From Cinnamomum chago (taxonomy: Eukaryota > Streptophyta > Magnoliopsida > Laurales > Lauraceae): DNA of 64,000 nt. Made by a program: the position numbers and the translations under genes. Under the pieces are notes generated by a model. It was not told the origin of the DNA. It searched no databases and saw only the letters and a list, made by a program, of their open reading frames with translations. This document shows, piece after piece, positions 56,093 to 64,000 of the stretch (position 1 is its first letter; every line of letters begins with the position of its first letter). The stretch is taken from NCBI GenBank assembly GCA_038049695.1, contig CP142452.1, positions 67,213,501-67,277,500 on the forward strand. Reading direction: 5' to 3'.

Positions 56093-57950
56093 ACTAACCT
56101 AGTTGTGGGCTAAGGCAAGGAGATCCATCCTCTTTCTTCTTATCTCTTAACTTTGGCTGAGGAAGTCTTGCGCATAAATATATCTAATCTTGTTCTCACA
56201 GGAGAATTAAATCCTATATACACTTGTAATTACTCTACACCTATATGTCATTTTTTTTATTTTCCATTTTATTTTCTTTTTTTTTTGCTGATGATGTTCT
56301 TCTCCTGCTCGATGCTCGCCCTAAAAGCCTCAAAGCTCTTGAAGCAGTCTTGAACTCCTACCAAGACATCTCTGGTCAACATATTAATTTCTAAAAAAGG
56401 AAGTTATTCTATGGAAAATGTAACATTGGAACCAAGGCTAAAGCTATGGATATTCTAAACATCCATCCCAATGCTCTTCCCTCAAAGTATCTTGGAGCTC
56501 CTTTCTTTCATGGTAGGTCTAACAAGGACGTCTTCTCTCCATTGATTGATTCAATCCGTAAGCGTTTGACGGGATGGTGATTCAAGTCCCTCTCCTTTGT
56601 AGGAAGACTTCTTTTGGTTAGACATGCCTTCAGAAGCATCCCAATTCATTCCCTCATGGTCTTCCCCCTACCATAAAGCATCATCAAAGCTATGGAGTCC
56701 CTTTGTCGTAATTTTCTGTAGTTGGGAAGCGGCCAAAAGATCAAAAGCAACCTAATTGCTTCGAATACCATTATCCTTCCTAGATTTGAGTATTGTGGGC
56801 TCATTCTTTGGAGGACGGTTGAAGTTAATGAAGCATCCTCCCTCATGTTGGCTTAGAAAGCTATGGTTCACAGCTAGAGTGTTGCGATATGAAACTCTCA
56901 AGTTAGCCCCTTCCTTAGGGTTTTTCTCATGCATAGGAAAAATAATGAATGCTCTATAGCTTCTATCCTCCATAAAAGTGATATATAGAAAATAGGGGGT
57001 GGTTGTTCGGCTGCTGTTTAGACAAATAACTCGTTATTCAATGGTCCTATTTTTTGAGTTTTTTCCCAACATTTCTTTCAACCCAGATGATCGTGTGAAT
57101 GCCTTTATTTCTTAGGGATTATAGATTTTTCCTCCTTACTTCAACTTGGAAGTCAAGACGTTTTTGTAGGGATGTTGCATGCAACCCCCCTGTTCTTGCT
57201 TTTTCCTCGGATTAGCTCTACTAGGCAGCTACCCCCTCTAGCTTGATGCCACTCAAGACTTCTTGGGATGCGGTAAGATGAAATGGTTTCTATCAACCAC
57301 GGGCCTCTTTTATTTGGAATTCTCTAATGCAATCGAGAATCTCTTGTTTCAGTTGGAAACTCTTCTATAGAAGACTCCCCACTTCTGATTGGGTTCAGAT
57401 GAGAGGAATCAATCTTGCATCTACCTGCCCACTGTGTTTGATAAATTCAAACTTCAGTCCCCATTGCTCTATTGTCATTGACGTTTAGAAGCCGGTTCTT
57501 TCTATGGGTCATTTGAACCTCCCTCCCAACCACTCGGTCTATAGACCAACCTATCTAATGGAGTAGATGCTAAAGTCATGAAAGGCATTGGAGCAACTTT
57601 CCTATCCACTGGTTTCTCCATCTGGAAGGTGAGATGCACTTAATTCTTCTCCAATAACAATATGGCTCCCTTGCAAATCCTTGATTATGCCATGGCAGAC
57701 ATATCCTTCTCTCTCAAGAGGCCAAAGGGAACCTCATCCAATAATATCTTAAGAAGCTTCTATAGTGCTCTCAACATCCAAGAATGACCATTTGATTTAT
57801 GTTTTGCTTTTCTTTGCTACATTCCCCCTTTTTCTCCTCTGTTGCTTAGTAATGTTCTTCTTTTGGACCTCTTTGGATTGTTTCTTTTGGATCGGTCTTT
57901 TAACCCCTTTCCTTAATGTCATACTTTTGTAACTTGGAAAAAAAAAACCA
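56085..57950 (+). mobile_element. 5'-truncated L1-type LINE in copy B intron 4
   Basis: The plus strand shows a reverse transcriptase in pieces: GLRQGDPSSFFLLSLTLAEE (about 56,110), ADDVLLLLDARPKSLKALE with the catalytic Asp pair (about 56,290), LPSKYLGAPFFHGRSNKD and LSFVGRLLLVRHAFRSIPI. A zf-RVT end follows, with FSWKLFYRRLPTSDWVQMRG and LASTCPLC (about 57,350-57,430). It ends at a poly(A) run near 57,940-57,950. Several in-frame stops make it inactive. It is antisense to the terpene synthase gene. Confidence 0.85.
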
Positions 57951-58034
57951 AGAACAAGTCGGAGTTTGTTCTAATACTAGTTCAGATTCAGTCAGGCTTA
58001 CTGTTCGAGAAATTCTACTGGTCAAAATTTTACT

Positions 58035-58143
58035 AATCCATATGGGTTTTATTACTTCAAGAAATCTTACTGTTCGAAACAGATATCAAGGTATATCCAT
58101 CTCAAAAAAATTTCTTTTTCTGTCCATTTCAACAACTTGCTAT
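58035..58143 (+). repeat. Direct repeat right of the intron LINE
   Basis: Partner of 55970-56092. Another related pair, GAGTTTGATCTAATATTTGT at about 58,167 and GAGTTTGTTCTAATACTAGT at about 57,963, also lies here, so the intron sequence next to the LINE is locally repeated. Confidence 0.6.
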
Positions 58144-58652
58144 TTTCTAACCTTACTCAAGTAAGCAAGACGAGTTTGAGTTTGATCTAATATTTGTTTA
58201 GATTCAATCAGTCTTGTGTGACTCATTTAACTTGCTGATCACAAACTTTTTCGACTAGCCCTAACTCGTACAACTCGAATTTAATTTTATAACCATGCTT
58301 GAAATACTTGGCCCCCTTGGCCAACTGATTATGGACAATGTGCAACCTAGAAATATAGTCTATACATAGTTATTTCATCTACTTTTCAAGTTTGTAGGTA
58401 AAGGAGGAGAAGGAAAAGTGCATAATATCAAACCTTTTGATTGCATCGGTAAATACTTTGAGATCCTCAAATCTTCCGTCAACGTCGAAGTTGTCATCAA
58501 TGATAGAAACAAGCTTAAACATTCTTACAACTATGTTTCTACCTCGGGCATATTGTGGTTCAAAATAAAAACCCAACATCCAGTAGTAGCCTTCCACCAA
58601 TCGATCTCTTGCAAAAGGATACTTAGCCGCAAGGCCTATGTCCTTCCACCAC

Positions 58653-59939
58653 CTACAGGAGATAAAATCATAAGCCACAATATATATTATAGGAATGAAC
58701 AATTTGTGTTGTCCACGAGTAACAATTGGATGAATCAGACTCAAATATATCAAGCCCATGAAAACAGTATATAGGAGTTTTTATCCATGCCATCTCTGAA
58801 AGCATAACCGCCTGAATTAAGGGCATAGACCGAAATTTCCATAAGCAGATCCAACTTAGATTGACCATTTATGCATCTCTTATCATGCACACTCAAGTGT
58901 AACAATTGGGGCCCCACCACTCAAGAGGAATGTGGGGGATCCAAAGATCTTGATGGGCCCTACCTTTACATAAAACTTCAAGCTCATCAGATCATCATAT
59001 CCCCTTGATCTGTGGCCCACAAATTTAATGTATTTATATAAAAATAAAAAATAAACCCTTGATCCAATGATCTTAGTCCATTTGGATCAATATAAGAAGA
59101 AAATGGAATCAATGACATTTAGGGGTGTGTTTGAGTGTAGTCCATTTGGACTGGTGATCAAGTGGACCCCACTAGGCGGTGTGCGCGGAAGCTCCCAACA
59201 CAAGGTGTGTAACTCAAGATTTGTTTGTATAATATTGTGCTTGTGTGTGAATAGATATATATATATATATAGAAATGCTCTCACCTTACTATAAGAGATA
59301 CAGTGGGGCCGTCACATATATATATATAAATGCTCTCACCTTACTATAAGAGATACAGTGGAGCCCTCACATCCATATCCAATGCCAACGACTTAAATGT
59401 GAGGGTCGCTGCCCCTATCTCTTACCTTACTATGAGATATACTCTCACAGGAGCACCTCCCATATATATATATGTATATATATACGCACATATACACACG
59501 CTAGTGCACATGGTTTTAAAGGCATATGCCACACCATGATCTTTTGCACACCCTAGTTTTCATCATGAACTGTCCTTTATGGTTTGAAAAAATCCAGGTG
59601 GGCCCTAACAAGTTAGATCATATACTGCACCATCTCGCCAGACCCTATTGAGAGAGAGACGGACGAACATGGATATATACAACTACACAAGTTTGTGGCC
59701 CCAAAATTCAAATCTATAAAGATTTTATAGGGCCAATTTTAGGGGTATCCTTTGTCCATGCATAAACCTATCCAGTGGGCCCCAACAACAACAATTTGTT
59801 CAGTAATCACATGATCATTACATGCAGCCTTATCTGATCCATCAAGTAATTCCCTTTTAAGCTAGTTGTATATAATATGTAGAATAAAGTGATGTGTCAT
59901 TCATATTAGGTCTAGTGTGTTATACTTGCCTTGTTAGCT
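58653..59939. other. Copy B intron 3 with TCTCACC-type repeats
   Basis: Contains a tandem duplication at 59270-59380 with the unit AAATGCTCTCACCTTACTAT plus AAGAGATACAGTGG, two TA-rich runs, and a third version inverted near 59,425-59,455 (TACTATGAGATATACTCTCACA). These resemble MITE ends seen near 21,040 and 42,364. No coding sequence. Confidence 0.55.
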
Positions 59940-60305
59940 CCTTTAGCTCTTTTCGATGCATTGACTGTATCAAATTGAAATCCAACTTTGCAAGCTCTAG
60001 GATAACATCATTTTGTTGCTTATCATGTTGCTGGAAGAGTGAGATGTAAAATCTTGCATCCAGCCTAGCAAAGCGCTTACGCATAGGTAGCTGAAGAGCA
60101 TGACCTACTTGTGCTGCTAGATGACCATCAAGATGGGTCATGAGAGACGTAAGTTGTCCTTTTGTGAAAGAGATGGCCTCATCCAATGTATCTTCTCCAT
60201 GTGTGCCATAAAATGCTGCTTCGTAGAGACTTAACAGGCCCTCCACATCACTACATAAACCTTCCTTGAAGTTGCCTTCACTATCTTTGAATGTGTTGAA
60301 TACAT

Positions 60306-60815
60306 CTGTCTCATAATCAAATAATTCATGATTTTAGTAACCCAGAACATTAATTTGTCTCAGTACTTCTTAACCTCTTTTTCCTTTTTCTTTTCTAAGT
60401 TTAAAGAGATAAGGATTTTGACGACACAACCCCTCACTTCAACTCTTAGATATGTTCTTTATCCAGTGGAGTAAACATGCTTTGTGCATTAAAATCCATT
60501 TGAAAATTAATCTCTAAAGTAGTTATAAGTAAGAGGCGGGACAAGGCAACTGAAACCCAGATCCCTCGAGTCATAATCTATAAATATATTCCCGTGTCAA
60601 ACTCGGGAAGTAAAAAAAGAAAAAAAACTCCGTGAAACCTTCTTCGAATAGGAGTAGAATGGGATAGCAAGTGGCAACCCACCCTCATCTCTAACCTGTT
60701 TCATATTATTTAGAGGGATTAAAAAGACGGAAAGGGACTGTCATAGCATCATCGATAGAATAGAATGACAACGCTTATGGGGTTGATTTTTATCTCAACT
60801 TTATTTCATCATGAG
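60306..60815. other. Sequence upstream of exon 3 in copy B
   Basis: No exon 2 recognised. Copy A lacks the matching stretch (about 60,280-60,795), so it was deleted in A or gained in B. Confidence 0.5.
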
Positions 60816-61273
60816 AACTTTCCTTGTTGTTAGGTTTATGTCTTGTATTCCGGATTGACCAGATTGCTTCATTGGTTTAATCAATGACCAGGTTCAGCGT
60901 TAAGGGTATTTTGGTCATTGTACTGGGGATTCTTTTTTTTTTTTAGGCCAAGAAAGCAGAGATTATATATTGATGTAATCAATAACCCTTGACTATGAGT
61001 GAGAGAGGTGGGAGCTCTATCTCCCGTGCTATCGGAGTTTTCCGAATGGGAGGGGAAGATGTGAGAGCAAGATTGAGACCTATGGTGAGAAAGTAGGCTA
61101 ACTGTTAAAGGGTTTGGGATCCTTGTAACGAGTTGCTCAATTTCTTGCATAGTGAAATCCTCATAACCCAAAGAAAGTAGGCAATTTTGCCGAACCACGT
61201 AAATCTCATGTATTCTCTTATATGCTCGTGGTTGATTAATCATACATGTTTTGCCCTAATTAATTCCCCAACA
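60816..61273 (-). mobile_element. LTR-like segment in unit B (partner 36868-37311)
   Basis: Same structure as the unit A copy: the minus strand ends in ACATAAACCTAACAACA and has GTGGTTCGGC. The T-run near 60,930 is longer than in A. Confidence 0.45.
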
Positions 61274-63493
61274 CTGCTCTCTAGTCTTACTACTTTGCAT
61301 AAGTGTGCCTCACAAGATTGTTCACAAATTTAAAATTTTTGAAGTGTTTAAAACTATTCCTTTATTCATAGTCTGTAATAAAGTTCCATGTCAATAATAA
61401 CAGCCCCTCGCACCTATTGCACTTGCACATTGTAACATTTTTTTTTTGGAACTCCATGGTAGCATCCCTCTACTAATATATCCTCAAGTTTCAATTTAAA
61501 CGGAGTGAGTCCCATTGTACAACTGAGCACAACGATAGAAACCTACTCGGCGCTGACATGGCAACGTTGCTAACTTGGTATTAATCACATTTCCATCATG
61601 GTTAACAATCATAGGTTGGGACCCCCTCCTTAGCAGAAACTTGAAGATATGTGATTGAAGGGGATGTGATTTATCTTGAATGGTCCGGATGATCTCCACG
61701 TGTGCCCGATGATGGAGTCCCAAGAAACTGTTACACGGATTTGTGCAATAGCTGCGACTGAGGATGGACTCAAATAATAGTTGTGAGTATAGAAACACAA
61801 GAATTTCAAGAGGAAGGGAGCATCTCATCTCAAACAGATACTCATGGATTGATCGTGTTGGGTATGTAGTTTCACAAGTAATGCCACTATCTAGCTCAAC
61901 TTATCAAATATATCAAAAGTAAAAATAACTAAATAAATAAAAAACAATAGGTGCGAGTTGTGACAATAGAATGAGTACTTTAGTACCTTTTGACATATAT
62001 CTTTTGAAAAAAAATTTAAAAATTAAAACTAACGATAAAATGAGATAAGTTCCTAAAACATCAAGGGAGAATCAGTCCTAGGGCTGGGGATTGAATGGTT
62101 TCCCTAAAAAGTCTTAGAAACCTTCAAGTTTTTTTAAAGATTGTGTCTTTGTTTACTTATGCCAACCCTCCCCAAAAAGTAAGTATAATGGCTCCTTCAA
62201 GGAAAATGTATTGGTTTCGCCATTGCTGTTACAAGATTCATTTGCTGGTCTCACCATGCAATAATTTACAGTAGGATCTTGTTATGGATGTGTGCTCCGG
62301 TGGCGGAGGGCTTGGGGAACTCACAGCGAATCCTTAGATCCCTGGATGTCCTGGTAATAAATCAATGTCCCCATATCTCCCATAAATAAGCAATGCCGAG
62401 GAGTCACGACTTCATTAAAAGCTATCTCCGCCTAAGAGTCTCTCACATATATAACTTGTCTAGTGAGGAACAATGTTACGTGAGTTTGGTGCTAGTCCTA
62501 ACTCTACCCTAAGAGTTAAATTCCAAACAAAACTCTATAGATTAATACTTACACTAGGAGATTACCTCGGCCCTTGGCCAATACCTTAACCCGAGGTGGG
62601 CCCATGCCACAGGTGGGCCACACAATTCTTACTTGTATTGAATTGATAGTGTTTTGCCTCCCTCTAAATATCTTAAAGGCTATGATTTGAGGAATAGAGA
62701 ATTTCACTATATAAATAATTATTTTTCGCATGGCTCATTTAACTCTATGGTAATTGGATGGGGATAAAACTCACTCAAAGCCCATGTCCGGGTGGTTCTC
62801 CACAAATTTGACCCACCCTCCTCTACTGGCTCTCTCTTGGATCTCAACCCCCTTGGTGGAGTTACCCCAAAAAAGAAAATGGAAAATCAAATCTTTTTAC
62901 AAGAGACAAACGTGCCCCAAAAATTCCTGCATTGTAATCAATGTTTAAAACCTAAAAGCTCGAGCAAAGTAATTTGGACGAGTCAGACTCAATACCCACT
63001 CGGTGAATTAGAAACCATTGTTTAAAAGCCGGACATAAGGTCATAGAGCCAAGTCTAGTGGGTCTCGTTGAGTACATTGTCCCCTCCTTAATTGCCTAGG
63101 CCAATGTCACACTAAATTGAATCAACTCGATAGGCAGAGGATTCTTTTTTTTTTTTTGCCTAGCCAAGCGGGCTGGGACACATATTTGTACAAATATCCG
63201 CTCCCATGAGAAGAGACTCCATCCTCAATCGAGCTAGGGTAAGTGTTGTTGAATTTTAGGGCACGTCTTGCAAAGGACATTGGAGCAGATTCCTTACCGG
63301 TTTTCCTCATAATCATGGAGGAATCCAGATTTGATAATCATTCCCACTGTATAAGAAGATACCTCAAAATAGTCAAATGCCCTCACAGTCAAAGAGAAGC
63401 CGAGTCAGACCTCTCCCGATCGAATTCCAAAAATCTGAGCATACAGAGAAAAGGAGATGAACAATGAATTATTGGTAACTTATTGGTTACTGA
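61274..63493. other. Upstream flank of unit B
   Basis: Matches unit A from 37312 on, except that about 62,385-62,830 differs from the corresponding A sequence. No terpene synthase exons 1-2. Bases after about 63,180 are unique, with nothing recognised. Confidence 0.5.
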
Positions 63494-64000
63494 TGAAAGT
63501 CCTTGGGATCCGAACCCTAGAGGGGGGGGGGTGAATAGGGTGAGCTACAATTGTGACCAATTGAGACTAATTTAACTTCTTAACACAAACTAGTCACATG
63601 TCATGAATAATCAAACAATATGTGGAAGCTAAACAAAATCAATCACCACAAAGCAATCACCACAACACAATATTTATAGTGGTTCGGCCAACGAGCCTAC
63701 ATCCACTACAGGCTTGTGAATCCAACACCCCACCGGATTTTCACTATTTATGCTTTTTACTAGGCTAAGCAATAACCCTTACAATGTTGTTTTTCTAGGC
63801 TAAACAACAACCTCTCAATGTGCTTTTATAGGCTAAGCAATAACCTTTACAAGATGCTTTTCTTAGGCTAAGCAATAACCTTACAAGATGCTTTTCTTAG
63901 GCTAAGCAATAACCTTTACACAATGCTTTTCTTAGGCTAAGCAATAACCTTTACAAATAAGATTTCTCTAAGAAATTGTCTTCACAAAAGATCACTCTAA
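63494..64000 (-). mobile_element. Third SIRE-like LTR copy, reverse orientation, cut by window end
   Basis: Reads as the complement of the LTR 3' end: TGAAAGTCCTTGGGATCCGA, a G-run (63522-63531), then the region with GTGGTTCGGCC complement and six tandem units of AGGCTAAGCAATAACC (63755-63960). It extends past the window. An internal region may lie to the left only if this is the 5' LTR of a minus-strand element, but no primer binding site is clear. Confidence 0.8.

Larger units (their letters stand above)
50159..60305 (-). pseudogene. Terpene synthase copy B, exons 3-7, missing exons 1-2
   Basis: A class III plant terpene synthase, the enzyme family that ionises C10/C15 prenyl diphosphates. 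Exon 3 (60305-59940) holds GNFKEGLCSDVEGLL and EAAFYGTHGEDTLDEA, and ends at a GC donor. Exon 4 (58652-58434, 219 bp) has WWKDIGLAAKYPFARDRLVE and the DDxxD motif as IIDDNFD. Exon 5 (55581-55443, 139 bp) starts RWDLSVVDQLPEYLRPCY. Exon 6 (53239-52991, 249 bp) has WLNSGYVPTLGEYLKVSL and ends DDIQSNE. Exon 7 (50377-50159, 219 bp) begins HEQKRVHVAS, so the NSE/DTE motif DDIQSNEHE is complete across the junction. Lengths 219, 139 and 249 equal the conserved plant values. Exon 7 lacks 75 bp found in copy A, an in-frame loss of 25 residues including the VIYLYGDGYT block near the active-site lid. No stop was seen in exons 3-7. The N-terminal domain exons with RRX8W are not in the window. Substrate cannot be told. 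Confidence 0.88.
49893..63180 (-). repeat. Segmental duplication unit B (terpene synthase locus)
   Basis: Partner of unit A (34577-38940). It is longer because it keeps the middle of the gene and has additional insertions (LINE at 56085-57950, fold-back element at 51866-52607). The LINE at 47713-49880 ends close to the left boundary. Confidence 0.85.

Overview
This window looks like nuclear DNA of a flowering plant. The reasons are GT-AG introns, a terpene synthase with the conserved plant exon sizes, plant CACTA, PIF/Harbinger, hAT, Helitron, copia and LINE sequences, and long AT-rich spacers. I cannot name the species. A woody magnoliid-type genome is only a guess. I see no rRNA, tRNA, CRISPR array, organelle insert or complete undamaged host gene. 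Almost everything is transposon sequence, nested in layers, plus broken host gene pieces.

Left part (1-17,500): a large CACTA (En/Spm) element on the minus strand. It has a near-complete transposase gene (7,714-11,362, one frameshift), a second accessory transposase gene (1,971-6,588) whose big intron holds a decayed LINE, and a right end with subterminal repeats and a CACTA terminus at 14,265. Between transposase and terminus it carries a purine permease gene fragment, a Ty1/copia scrap and a 1 kb purine-rich tract. The CACTA end abuts the 3' half of a SIRE-like copia element whose long terminal repeat (15,147-17,500) holds six copies of a W-box-containing palindrome just before a TATA box. 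The left CACTA end is not in the window.

Middle (17,500-34,400): a short LINE tail with an 11 bp target duplication, fold-back DNA, a truncated copia LTR, a ten-unit GA-rich minisatellite, and copies of an unnamed 1.2 kb repeat. Next comes a PIF/Harbinger element whose MYB-like gene is split by a 1,001 bp hAT element with a perfect 8 bp target duplication. It is followed by an RRM RNA-binding protein fragment split by a 314 bp retroelement insertion, and a 1,670 bp solo LTR with a perfect 5 bp target duplication.

Right part (34,400-63,200): two copies of one terpene synthase locus, both on the minus strand, form a segmental duplication. Copy A (34,848-36,838) has lost the middle of the gene and carries stops. 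Copy B (50,159-60,305) keeps exons 3 to 7 open, with both metal-binding motifs, but lacks exons 1-2 and has a 75 bp in-frame deletion in the last exon. Between them lie a Helitron (39,430-42,355) carrying a piece of a xanthine dehydrogenase/aldehyde oxidase gene, a 3.07 kb solo LTR (42,990-46,061), more of the unnamed repeat and a 5'-truncated LINE. Another LINE lies in copy B intron 4. The window ends inside a third copy of the SIRE-like LTR, in reverse orientation.

The most notable themes are host gene capture by two different transposon classes (CACTA with purine permease, Helitron with XDH/AO), several insertions that can be undone on paper to give uninterrupted reading frames, and a terpene synthase duplication in which the two copies have decayed in different ways. 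I found no clear new biochemical system.
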